64,000 nt of DNA from CAVUAA01 sp963739345. Lineage in GTDB: Bacteria > Chlamydiota > Chlamydiia > Chlamydiales > JAFEGQ01. The position numbers and the translations under genes are program-made. How positions within the stretch are numbered: the stretch's first letter is position 1; each line of letters starts with the position of its first letter. The notes beneath the pieces are model-generated. The model did not search any database, was not told the DNA's origin, and saw only the letters and a program-made list of their open reading frames with translations. The stretch lies in NCBI GenBank assembly GCA_963739345.1, contig CAVUAA010000001.1:1-64000 (forward strand), read 5' to 3'. Below are positions 41,347 to 49,170 of the stretch, one piece after another.

Positions 41347-42174
41347 TTAAGTGACTCGAGAGAGACTGTAGGCCAGGATAGCACTCATGATCCGGATGGA
41401 AAATCCAAGTGCAGTGGAGGCTCGAATGCTACGAGGTAGCAGTCCCGTGATGCAGCTAAACGCTGTCTCCACGATTTGTCTTCGACTACTAATCGCCTTC
41501 TCTGCCTCTTCCGTTCGCTTTCTTGTCGAATTCGGATGCTTTCTTCTGGCGAGAAGCTCGATGGAAGAATCCTCTGCAAGAACGTCTTCGAGGTCATAGC
41601 AATTGTAGGCTCCGTCAGCATAGAGCTTCGATTGTGGTGGGAGATCAAGCTCCATCTTCCATAAGACAGCAACGTCATTTCTGCATGCTGGCTCCATCGC
41701 CACCTCAACTGGTTCTCCCGCACATGTCACAACCATATGAACCTTAATGCCGCAGAAATATTTCTGTTTCGACGGAGCGTAGCCGATGTATTCCTTGCCG
41801 AGGAAGAACTTCCGTCGATCAATCCGCTGCTTCTTGCAGCACTCCACTGGAAAACTGTCCACAGCGTACTCAGACGAGGAGTTAGTCTTCCTGAATATCA
41901 GAGCTAGAAAGCGAAATACTGCCGTCCATATTGGCCATGGAATTTTGTGCAGACGACGATTGAGCCGGCTCTCACTCAAAAGATTGGGGAAGTAGCGAGA
42001 TTGGCGGCAAAACCAGCAGGTTTTGCGATGGTTCCCACCAAATAGTTGCCCGGACATGATCGAGAACGTGATGATTTCAGCTGTGCTCATTCGAGCTTGC
42101 CGGTCATCTTCAAATCCCATAGCTTTAATGACTTCATCGCAAACGACGTAGGTGATAATGATTTGCATGTCCAT
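41347..42174 (-). CDS. IS982-family DDE transposase
   Basis: 275 residues from the ATG at 42174, preceded by a good ribosome site (AAGGAGAAGG); upstream in-frame starts to 42228 lack one. The catalytic core has YAVDSFPVECCKKQRIDRRK (first Asp), LYADGAYNCYDLEDVL (second Asp) and RRQIVETAFSCITGLLPRSI (Glu). YIGYAPSKQKYFCGIKVHMV is typical of IS982 transposases. The reading frame is intact, so the element may be active. Confidence 0.93.
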   Translation of the reverse strand: MDMQIIITYVVCDEVIKAMGFEDDRQARMSTAEIITFSIMSGQLFGGNHRKTCWFCRQSRYFPNLLSESRLNRRLHKIPWPIWTAVFRFLALIFRKTNSSSEYAVDSFPVECCKKQRIDRRKFFLGKEYIGYAPSKQKYFCGIKVHMVVTCAGEPVEVAMEPACRNDVAVLWKMELDLPPQSKLYADGAYNCYDLEDVLAEDSSIELLARRKHPNSTRKRTEEAEKAISSRRQIVETAFSCITGLLPRSIRASTALGFSIRIMSAILAYSLSRVT

Positions 42175-42224
42175 GTGCCTTCTCCTTTTTGGGGCATTCA
42201 AAAAGAAAAAATATACACGGTTTA

Positions 42225-42335
42225 CCACAGGACTTCAGTGTTGCACTCATCTGCCACGTATCAGCTCTTGGCAAGGGAGTACCCTTGCCGGCGAGCTGCT
42301 ACGCGACATCTAAGCACAACACTGAAGTCCTGTGG
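42225..42335. repeat. Right sub-terminal nested hairpin of the IS982-type element
   Basis: The perfect 19-base arms CCACAGGACTTCAGTGTTG (42225-42243) and CAACACTGAAGTCCTGTGG (42317-42335) enclose a weaker pair (GTATCAGCTC with GAGCTGCTAC) and the inner palindrome GGCAAGGGAGTACCCTTGCC (42270-42289). The inner part is the reverse complement of the one at the left end, but the outer arms are unrelated. It occupies the transposase leader and could restrain its translation. Confidence 0.85.
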
Positions 42336-42358
42336 CAAATCAGGGTAGCAATCTGGGT

Positions 42359-43361
42359 CTGCGTATTTCAGCTGACTTTCTTCGATCCTGCATCCGGTTT
42401 TCAGCGCTTTGTGATAGTCCTCTATCAGCCAACGGCGACGGTATATTTCCATGATGCGGAGCGCATCGTCTGCCGATTCAATCGGCAGACTAGTAGTGAC
42501 TATCCATTCAAGTTTGGGCCTTTTTGGGCAGTGCACGCGAACAAAAGAAAAACAGGCTGTCTCCTTGGTACGCGCGGTAGCTGGCGGTGGGATTGCTGCG
42601 TTTCCCCAAGACAAAACTAGCTCCGCTTCTCCAGAGAATTCCTCGGCATTTCGTGCTCGTAAGTACATCGTGGTCGATCCGCCGGCTGTTAGCCGGCGGA
42701 TCCAGTCAAATAGCCTATCGCGCTTGCCATCGACTACGATGTGACGGTTGTACTTCGCTCTCACGACAAAATCCCATCCTAGCTCCTTCGCTCCACACAT
42801 AAAGTCATGGATGTCACTTCCCCGATCACCCACTGTGATCCATTCCGACTTCGGTGGTGGACTCCCGATTTTTTTGAGAGTTTCGAGCCACACGTGCGAC
42901 TCATTCCTCTTCTTTTTCGACGCCTCGTCTCTGACCCATACCGTCTGAGACGCCAATCCCAATACATCTGTCTGTCCCTGATCAAAACGAACAGCTAGGC
43001 AAGTGTGCATCATGAGCCCTTGACCCGACGCGTCTGCGGTCGGGCCAAGGCCATTGATGCAGGGCTGAGAGTTATACAGGAGCTCAGAGCCATCCTGGAC
43101 GAACAGAACCGCATCTTCGCCTTTCTTAGCCTGTTTGATTACCTCTTCGTAGTGCGGTTTCTGAATGTCTTGGTGAGATGCATTTTCAGAAGCACAGAGT
43201 CGGTAAGCAGCCTTCACCCCCGACCACTCATCGAACGCTCTAGCAATAGGTCGACGAGGATTTCTCGCTAGCGCCTTTGCCACTCTGATAGCGCGTTTGT
43301 TTAGACGGACATCTCCGAGATTGATGTTATGCCACTGACGTTTGACCCATGCTGTATCCAT
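42359..43361 (-). pseudogene. IS50-type transposase, N-terminal fragment
   Basis: The 5' three-quarters of a Tn5-like transposase. The start MDTAWVKRQWHNINLGDVRL and NKRAIRVAKALARNP is preceded by GGGAGGAA. The DDE core includes LFVQDGSELLYNSQ (first Asp), WITVGDRGSDIHDF (second Asp) and YRRRWLIEDYHKALKTGCRI (the Y-x2-R-W-x-I-E signature with the catalytic Glu). Native coding ends at 42359 within QLKYA. Beyond that the frame runs into the inserted element and stops at 42261 after unrelated residues. Confidence 0.93.
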
Positions 43362-43676
43362 TGATTCCTCCCTAGCAGTGTTGGTGGAGCAACAAGGATA
43401 TGTCAACTTTCTAGTTGTCTGCACATCCGTAAGGCTTTCGAGAAAACCTTCACTAGAAAAGATCTCTTAGGTTGTTGGTTGCTAACGCATTACGTCGGTT
43501 TTCGAAAAAGATGTGGGTAATGCTCAGGGCCTGGCCCCAAATTGTGAAAAGTCGACAAGTCAGCGTTCCAATCCTCCGCGATAGAAGCGGTTAGGTCGCT
43601 TCATGGTTCCGACGAGAGTTGGGGGCTGCTCCTCCGTCATGAAACGGGCTGGAGGAACTGTGTTGCAGAACTAGAT

Positions 43677-43976
43677 TCAGATTTCATGGGTGAGCACTAT
43701 GTAGGGAGGATCAGCGAGATACTCCTCGAAAATTGCATTGGCTTCGTAGTGTTTAGGGTGATTCATGAAGATGTCTAGCGCGCTTCTATCTTCAAAAATC
43801 ATCTCAATACCGACGCTGGATATGTCTTCTGGGACGTATCTGCTGTCATTCGGAAAGACTTGATAGCTGACGATTCCGGGAATCTGATCCAAAAGAGGCC
43901 TGATGCCCTCTAAAAGAGCAGGGTAGTCGTCGTGGAGAGTTTTTTGAAAATAGAGGATGATAATGTGTCGTATCAT
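43677..43976 (-). CDS. Dabb (stress-responsive A/B-barrel) domain protein
   Basis: 99 residues starting MIRHIIILYFQKTLHDDYPA, with LLDQIPGIVSYQVFPNDSRY and the family's ALDIFMNHPKHYEANAIFEE and YL segment before a final strand YIVLTHEI. These match the small dimeric ferredoxin-like Dabb fold. Reported members have varied or unknown enzymatic roles. It begins 8 nt after the ileS stop on the same strand and is probably co-transcribed. The GTG/ATG region upstream at 44027 lies inside ileS and is not preferred. Confidence 0.75.
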   Translation of the reverse strand: MIRHIIILYFQKTLHDDYPALLEGIRPLLDQIPGIVSYQVFPNDSRYVPEDISSVGIEMIFEDRSALDIFMNHPKHYEANAIFEEYLADPPYIVLTHEI

Positions 43977-43984
43977 GAAGTTCT

Positions 43985-46900
43985 CTAGCGGAGGGTAATG
44001 GTGCAGGGGTCGCCGTTCACTTCCCAATCGTCCCCTGAGTTGGGGGCGAAAGTGACCGAAGTGGCGAGTAGCTCGTTTTGGATGTAATCGGCGTGTGCGT
44101 CGAAGGCGGCGCGGACGCGGTCGGTGGTGTCGATGGTGAGGGCGATGCGGGCGGTGTAGTCGAGGCCTGCTTCTTTTCGCATGGTGCTCACTCGGTTGAC
44201 GAGCTCCCGTGCTATCCCTTCTAGAAGGAGTGCGTCGGTGATTTGGGTGTCGAGGATGACGGTGATCGCCCCCTCGTTGGCCGCTTGGAGACCTTCTCGC
44301 ACTTCTCTTTCTACTTCGACATCTTCTGAGGTGAGCTCGATGGTTTCGCCTTGAACGGTGATGGTGACTGTTTGGCCCGATTGAAGAGCAGAGAGTTTGG
44401 CAGCGTCAAAGGTGGCGATTTCTTGTTGGACGGGGCGCATCAGTTTGCCCACCTTTTTGCCAAGGATCCGGAAGTTGGGTTTGGCGATCAGTTGGACGAA
44501 CTGGGTCTCATCGGAGGTGAACTTCACCTCCTTGACGTTGAGTTCGGTGGCGATGAGGTGGGCCTGGGCGGAGAGGTCGATCTCACTTGCAATATGCACG
44601 GCAGGGAGTGGCTGGCGCACCTTCATTTTATGCTGCTTGCGCAAGCCGTGACCGAGGCGGGTGACTGTTTGCACAGCTTCCATTTGTGTTTCGAGGGTGG
44701 TGTCGCGGAGCGAAGCGTCAGAGGTGGGAAAGTTGGCGAGGTGGACCGATTCTGGATTTCCAAGGCGGCGGTAGATCGCATCGGAGAGGAAGGGGATGAA
44801 GGGGGCGGCCACCTTGAGAAGAGCGACGAGGGTGGTGTGGAGGGTCCAGAAGGCTGCAGAGTCCTCTTCCCAGAAGCGGCGCCGGTTGAGGCGGATGTAC
44901 CAGTTGGTCAGCTGGTCAATGATGCCAACAAACGGATCGACGGCGGCGTAGAGGTCGTAGTTGTCCATCCCTGTTTCTACGTCGTGGATTAGCTTTTGGA
45001 GGCGGGAGAGCATCCACCGATCGATCTCGGAGAGTTTGGGTTGGGGGCCCGGTTCCCACTTGGCGATGTTGGCGTAGGTGGTGAAGAAGGTGTAGGCGTT
45101 CCAGAGGGGGAGGAGAACCTGTCGCATGACTGTTTCAACACCAGCTTCGGAGAAGCGGATGTCGTCTGCCTTCACCGCTCCTGAGTGGAGGAGGTAGAGG
45201 CGGATCGCGTCGGCCCCATATTTGCCCACTACTTCCATCGGATCAGGGTAGTTGCGGAGCCGCTTGGACATTTTCACGCCATCTTTGGCCAGGACGATTC
45301 CGTTGACGATGATGTTCTTAAAGGCGGGCTCTTTGAACAGAAGGGTGGAGAGGACAGTGAGTGTGTAGAACCACGCCCGCGTCTGATCGAGCCCTTCTGC
45401 AATGAAGTCGGCCGGATGGATCTTGTCGACTAGCTTTTGGTTCTCGAATGGATAGTGGTTTTGCGCGTAGGGCATGGAGCCCGACTCAAACCAGCAGTCG
45501 AGCACTTGCGGGATGCGGCGGAACGTTTTGCCATCCTTTTCAAACGTGAGGTGATCGATGTGGTGGCGGTGGATGTCGGTCACCTTTTCGCCCGTCAGCT
45601 TTTCCAGTTCCGCGATCGATCCGAGGCAGATGAGTTCGCCGTCGTCGGAGCGCCAGATGGGGATTGGCGTTCCCCAGAATCGATTGCGTGAGACGTTCCA
45701 GTCGCGCGCTTGAGCTAGCCACTTTCCAAAACGGCCATGCTTGATGTGGGCGGGCGTCCAATGAATTTTCTCATTTGCTTCGAGCAGTTGATCACGGATC
45801 CCTTCCACCTTGATCAGCCAGGAGCTGACCGCTTTGTAGATGAGCGGCGTCTCGGTGCGGGGGCAGAACGGGTAGCGGTGATTAATGGTCGCCTGCTTAT
45901 AGAGCTGACCCATTCCTTTGATCCGTTTGGCGATGTCCCGGTCGGTCTCTTTGACGTGCTGTCCCGCATAGTCGGGCACCTCTGTGGTGAAGAGGCCGTT
46001 GTCGTCGACCGGGCAGACTAGATCGATCCCTGCCTCTTTTGCGGCGAAGAAGTCCACCTCCCCAAATGCAGGCGCTGTGTGGACGATTCCCGTTCCGTCG
46101 CTTGTTGAAACATGGTCGCCTGCAATCACTCTGAAGGCGTCGTGGTCGGCAAAATAGTCGAAGAGAGGACGATATTTTTTCCCAACCAGCGTTTCACCTT
46201 TGAACCGCTCGAGAATCTCAAACTCGCCGTAGGCGTGCAATCGCTCTTCGGCCAAAATAACCAGTCGCCCATCGTGGTCACGTACCTTGACGTAGTCCAT
46301 TTCAGGACCCACCATCGCCGCTAAGTTGGAAACAAGCGTCCACGGCGTCGTCGTCCAGATGAGCAACGAAACATCGGGTTCATCAACGAGTGGCAACATC
46401 ACGGTGAGCGACGGGTCGTCCACTTGCTTGTAGTTTTCGCCCGCCTCGAAATTGGAGAGGGGAGTGCCGAGTGCTGTCGAAAACGGCATCACGCGGAATC
46501 CCTCGTAGACCATCTTCCGGTCGAACAGCTCCTTAAACGCCCACCAGACACTCTCCATGAATGGCGTGTCCATCGTGTGGTAGGTGTGATCGAAATCAAC
46601 CCAGCGACCCATCCGCCCCACCACCTTCCGCCACTCTTCCGTGTAGCGGAGGACGATCGTCCGGCACTCCTCGTTGAACTTCGCAATTCCAAACGCCTCA
46701 ATGCTGGCGTTCCCACTCAAGTGAAGCCGCTTCTGTGTCTCATGCTCGATCGGAATCCCGTGCGTGTCCCACCCAAAACGTCTAGGAGCGTAGAACCCCT
46801 TCATCGTTTTGTAGCGAGGGACCACGTCCTTGATCGTCCCCGCCAGTAAGTGCCCATAATGGGGCAAACCGGTTGCAAACGGCGGCCCATCATAAACAGA

Positions 46901-47020
46901 GAAGTAGAGTCCTTCCTGTCGCTGCTCGAGCGACTTCTGGAAAACCCCTTCTTTCTCCCACTCTGCAAGGGTCTCCTCTTCGAGCTCCGGGAACTTAATC
47001 TTAGGCACTTCGGCAAACAT
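43985..47020 (-). CDS. ileS: Isoleucyl-tRNA synthetase
   Basis: 1011 residues, the long form found in chlamydiae and eukaryote-like IleRS. The HIGH motif is in PPFATGLPHYGHLLAGTIKD and the KMSKS loop is KDGVKMSKRLRNYPDPME. The large editing domain lies between, including WTTTPWTLVSNLAAM and GTGIVHTAPAFGEVDF. No zinc-ribbon cysteines occur at the C-terminus, as in the type 2 enzyme often linked to mupirocin resistance (known for that type, not tested here). It loads isoleucine on tRNA-Ile. It is a single intact frame with no upstream partner. Confidence 0.96.
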   Translation of the reverse strand: MFAEVPKIKFPELEEETLAEWEKEGVFQKSLEQRQEGLYFSVYDGPPFATGLPHYGHLLAGTIKDVVPRYKTMKGFYAPRRFGWDTHGIPIEHETQKRLHLSGNASIEAFGIAKFNEECRTIVLRYTEEWRKVVGRMGRWVDFDHTYHTMDTPFMESVWWAFKELFDRKMVYEGFRVMPFSTALGTPLSNFEAGENYKQVDDPSLTVMLPLVDEPDVSLLIWTTTPWTLVSNLAAMVGPEMDYVKVRDHDGRLVILAEERLHAYGEFEILERFKGETLVGKKYRPLFDYFADHDAFRVIAGDHVSTSDGTGIVHTAPAFGEVDFFAAKEAGIDLVCPVDDNGLFTTEVPDYAGQHVKETDRDIAKRIKGMGQLYKQATINHRYPFCPRTETPLIYKAVSSWLIKVEGIRDQLLEANEKIHWTPAHIKHGRFGKWLAQARDWNVSRNRFWGTPIPIWRSDDGELICLGSIAELEKLTGEKVTDIHRHHIDHLTFEKDGKTFRRIPQVLDCWFESGSMPYAQNHYPFENQKLVDKIHPADFIAEGLDQTRAWFYTLTVLSTLLFKEPAFKNIIVNGIVLAKDGVKMSKRLRNYPDPMEVVGKYGADAIRLYLLHSGAVKADDIRFSEAGVETVMRQVLLPLWNAYTFFTTYANIAKWEPGPQPKLSEIDRWMLSRLQKLIHDVETGMDNYDLYAAVDPFVGIIDQLTNWYIRLNRRRFWEEDSAAFWTLHTTLVALLKVAAPFIPFLSDAIYRRLGNPESVHLANFPTSDASLRDTTLETQMEAVQTVTRLGHGLRKQHKMKVRQPLPAVHIASEIDLSAQAHLIATELNVKEVKFTSDETQFVQLIAKPNFRILGKKVGKLMRPVQQEIATFDAAKLSALQSGQTVTITVQGETIELTSEDVEVEREVREGLQAANEGAITVILDTQITDALLLEGIARELVNRVSTMRKEAGLDYTARIALTIDTTDRVRAAFDAHADYIQNELLATSVTFAPNSGDDWEVNGDPCTITLR

Positions 47021-47124
47021 GCCTCCTATTCTAGTCTCCTAACCCCTTCCCGTCCAGTGGCATATTCACCACTTGAATAAAATATTTTTTTAAGTTATAA
47101 TTAATCTCAAAAGAGGAGAATCCC

Positions 47125-47643
47125 ATGATTAGAAAACTCATCACACTGGCTATAAGTCTCACAACCACAGTTTTTGCCATGCATGGCACTATGACTGACG
47201 ACACCTATACCTCGCCTCGCGACCGCTTCACCGTTCAAGTTCCTTTCAGCGACCTCAAGGTTCAGGATGGGGATCGTGCTCCTGGCCTTGGCCACGATTC
47301 AGCCACCTTCACCCACACCTCTAAGCGTGGTGTTGGTCACCGGATTGAGTACATTGGCGCCCCCTTCTCTAGCGACGCCGAGTTCTTCACTCGCATGTCT
47401 GAGAATGCCGATTCACACACAGGCTCTGAGGCCAACAGTTCCGTTCAGTCGCGCGAGCGCCTTCATATCAATGGCCATGCTGCGTATCGCGTTACCATGA
47501 GTGGCGATCACGAGTCGGGCAAGATCACCGTCGTTGCCACGTATCTCCTCACAGAGGATGGCATGATCGCCACCTCCTCCTGGGCCCCCCAAGGCCAGGA
47601 TCTCCTTCCCGAGCACGATGCTCTCCTCAGCACCCTGTCCTGA
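47125..47643 (+). CDS. Secreted hypothetical protein
   Basis: 172 residues with a signal peptide (MIRKLITLAISLTTTVFAMH, cleavage about residue 18-21) and a ribosome site AAAGAGGAG 9 nt upstream. The mature part (DTYTSPRDRFTVQVPFSDLK) is a beta-rich domain resembling the small lipid-like or PsbP/DUF-type secreted modules, without a recognisable family or catalytic motif. The stop codon lies within the hairpin that follows. It stands alone between ileS and ssrA. Confidence 0.7.
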   Translation: MIRKLITLAISLTTTVFAMHGTMTDDTYTSPRDRFTVQVPFSDLKVQDGDRAPGLGHDSATFTHTSKRGVGHRIEYIGAPFSSDAEFFTRMSENADSHTGSEANSSVQSRERLHINGHAAYRVTMSGDHESGKITVVATYLLTEDGMIATSSWAPQGQDLLPEHDALLSTLS

Positions 47644-47680
47644 CTGTACCGATTGGGGCCAGGCCCCAATCGGTACAGTC
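47642..47680. repeat. REP-like hairpin with GGGGCC-A-GGCCCC core
   Basis: Two perfectly complementary 19-base arms (starting GACTGTACCGATTGGGGCC) surround a single A. It begins on the stop codon of the secreted-protein gene and is well placed to end that transcript. The inner TTGGGGCC-W-GGCCCCAA matches the reconstructed hairpin at 40842/43554, while the outer 11 or so bases of each arm differ. Confidence 0.9.
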
Positions 47681-47685
47681 TCTTG

Positions 47686-47715
47686 AAAAAAAAGGACGTT
47701 CCCGGAGGAACGCCC
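47686..47715 (-). terminator. Rho-independent terminator of ssrA
   Basis: Read on the minus strand, GGGCGTTCC, a TCCG loop and GGAACGTCC form a 9 bp stem (one G-U pair), followed by eight U residues. It sits 4 nt after the CCA end of the tmRNA. Confidence 0.9.
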
Positions 47716-47719
47716 TGAA

Positions 47720-48138
47720 TGGTGGAGGTGGGGAGGATCGAACTCCCGTCCTAGGTAAGGTCAGTCAAAGACCTCTACATGCATAGTGTCTCGATAATAG
47801 TTGGCAACGTCGTGAGACACACCGCTGAAACCAACTTGCCCCATTTAAGCTCGGACCCATCCCCTAGGAGCGGCGGAGATCAAGCCCATACCAAGTAAAT
47901 AACGATCGTCCAAAGACCCCTGGTCCAATCCCTGGCGATCGAGGTACCTAAGGGTTTAGCTTAGGCAGCCATTGCCCACTCAGCTTCAGCCTCAGCGCGA
48001 GCGCCTCGGAAATCTACTGCGTGGATTTTGTTAGTCGTTTTAGCAACTAAACGGTTTTGTCGGTTTTTTTAGGAGGCCCACCGACGTCCTCCGCATGCCA
48101 TCAGTGCATCACTTCCCAGTCGAAGCCATTACACCCCC
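47720..48138 (-). ncRNA. ssrA: Transfer-messenger RNA (tmRNA)
   Basis: The 5' end GGGGGUGUAAUGGCUUCGAC (48138 downward) and the 3' end GGUUCGAUCC-type TΨC arm followed by ...CACCUCCACCA (to 47720) form the tRNA-like half, with a 7 bp acceptor stem including one G-U pair. The resume region UUUAGUUGCU begins a tag of 27 codons that starts AKTTNKIHAV and ends AEAEWAMAA before UAA, near 47965-48050. It tags nascent chains of stalled ribosomes for proteolysis. CCA is encoded. The gene is of one-piece type, about 419 nt. Confidence 0.95.
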
Positions 48139-48144
48139 AATTTT

Positions 48145-48229
48145 GTGTTGACCCTCAACATGCGACTCCGGCGCATCGCTTGCGCAGGCGCGGCGCGCCG
48201 CATCCGGATTCCCATGTTGAGAATCAACA
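48145..48229. repeat. Hairpin element directly upstream of ssrA
   Basis: The arms GTGTTGACCCTCAACATG (48145-48162) and CATGTTGAGAATCAACAC (48212-48229) pair except for a short internal bulge. A GC-rich inner part (CTCCGGCGC to GCATCCGGA) can also fold. It lies only 7 bp before the tmRNA 5' end, where a promoter would be expected, and I see no clear -10 between it and the gene. Confidence 0.75.
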
Positions 48230-48273
48230 CTAGAAGCCTCTAGCTTCCTACGTAGAGTGTAACATAGACTGGA

Positions 48274-48978
48274 TTAGCTCTGCAAGACGGCCTTGATGTG
48301 GGCGCAGTTCTTCTCACCACAAGTACAGCCAATTGGCTCGCCAAGATAGACGGAATACTTCTCTGTGCCATCTAGGGGATTGGTGACGGTAAAGAGGTTG
48401 TCGTCGGTCTGGGTGATGTCCCACTCACGGAAAGAAAGGTCTTCTGGCGAGACCTCTTCGTCGGTGACAAGCTCTTCATCTTCAGTGTCTTGTACGGCGC
48501 GGGCGATCTGGCAATGGAAGCAGTTACAGTCGGCCTCGGGGACGGGAAGGGAGGCGACGTTTTCTGCGCCGAGGACAGAGGAGATGCCGGCAATTTTTTC
48601 TAAGATCTCGGAAGGGAGATCGGGAGCGTTGGCCTGCGCAGGATCGTGGTTCATGGCGGCATCAAGCCCTTCCATGCCATCTGGACCAAAACGGAGCGGG
48701 AAGCCGATCACCTGACCGCCCCCTGGAAAGGGGCTTGGGAAGGGGGTGCCAAAAGATCCCTGAGGCAGGTCAGAGAAGTCTTGCTGTGACTCGAGGTGCT
48801 GGCTGTGTGCGGCAAATACCTCAGAGAGTTGGGGCGGTGCAAGGTTTGGCACACGCACCTCAGCTCCGTCGCGGAGGGAGATCAAAAGCTCTTCGTTCTC
48901 AAGTCGTAGGGTACTGACGTCGCCCCAGGAGACCGAAATATAGGGTGGGATGCTGAGTACTTTCTTAGAGATTTGCAT
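48274..48978 (-). CDS. Chlamydial CT016-like conserved protein with a CxCx4CxH finger
   Basis: 234 residues beginning MQISKKVLSIPPYISVSWGD, the form of the chlamydial hypothetical CT016 group (recollection of the phoH-ileS neighbourhood). The middle is acidic and proline/glycine-rich (PFPSPFPGGGQVIGFPLRFG). Two cysteine clusters are visible: DCNCFHCQIA and, near the C-terminus, GCTCGEKNCAHIKAVL, a SWIM-like C-x-C-x4-C-x-H zinc motif. SWIM fingers bind DNA or protein partners. No signal peptide. Function unknown; it is divergent from phoH. Confidence 0.75.
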   Translation of the reverse strand: MQISKKVLSIPPYISVSWGDVSTLRLENEELLISLRDGAEVRVPNLAPPQLSEVFAAHSQHLESQQDFSDLPQGSFGTPFPSPFPGGGQVIGFPLRFGPDGMEGLDAAMNHDPAQANAPDLPSEILEKIAGISSVLGAENVASLPVPEADCNCFHCQIARAVQDTEDEELVTDEEVSPEDLSFREWDITQTDDNLFTVTNPLDGTEKYSVYLGEPIGCTCGEKNCAHIKAVLQS

Positions 48979-49170
48979 GTCGTGTCCCCCTCAAGCGAAA
49001 CATTAATTTGACCCTAGCATATCTGATTAGAGAGTTCCAAGCAAGCGTTTTTAGCAGTCTAGGACGAGGAATGCTGAATATGCGCATATGCGATTGAACA
49101 AGAAGTGGTTACGGAATATTCTTGATTAGGTGGAGGCGCCAGACTAAGGTTGGAAAAAATTGGAGGGCCT

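Larger units (their letters stand above)
41201..42358 (-). mobile_element. IS982-family insertion sequence
   Basis: The 1158 bp element has exact 19 bp terminal inverted repeats ACCCAGATTGCTACCCTGA (41201-41219; complement at 42340-42358). A 5 bp duplication CTGCG flanks it (41196-41200 and 42359-42363). Repeats beginning ACCC are usual for IS982. Both sub-terminal regions form nested hairpins. It interrupts the IS50-type transposase, so it inserted later. Confidence 0.93.
40869..43527 (-). mobile_element. IS4-family (IS50/Tn5-type) insertion sequence, itself interrupted
   Basis: The 19 bp terminal inverted repeats CTGAGCATTACCCACATCT (40869-40887) and their complement (43509-43527) are exact and have the size and CTGA start of IS50 ends. 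A 9 bp target duplication GGCCTGGCC flanks it (40860-40868 and 43528-43536), the length expected for Tn5-type transposition. Without the inner element it would be about 1.5 kb with one 440-codon transposase, normal for the group. Identical ends and a perfect duplication mark a recent insertion. Confidence 0.94.
40842..43554. repeat. REP-like hairpin split by insertion sequences
   Basis: The outer pieces 40842-40868 (ending TTTGGGGCCTGGCC) and 43528-43554 (starting GGCCTGGCCCCAAA) combine, after removal of the insertion and one 9 bp duplicate, into a 45 bp perfect hairpin. Its arms are 22 bases around a single central T, beginning CGACTTTTCACAATTTGG. The core TTGGGGCC-W-GGCCCCAA is shared with the hairpin at 47642-47680, while the distal arms differ. 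Confidence 0.88.

Noticed and set aside
42261..42358. C-terminal extension of the IS50-type transposase frame (reading QDFSVVLRCRVAARRQGYSL)
   Set aside because: These codons lie inside the inserted IS982-type element; native transposase coding stops at 42359 and resumes at 41195.
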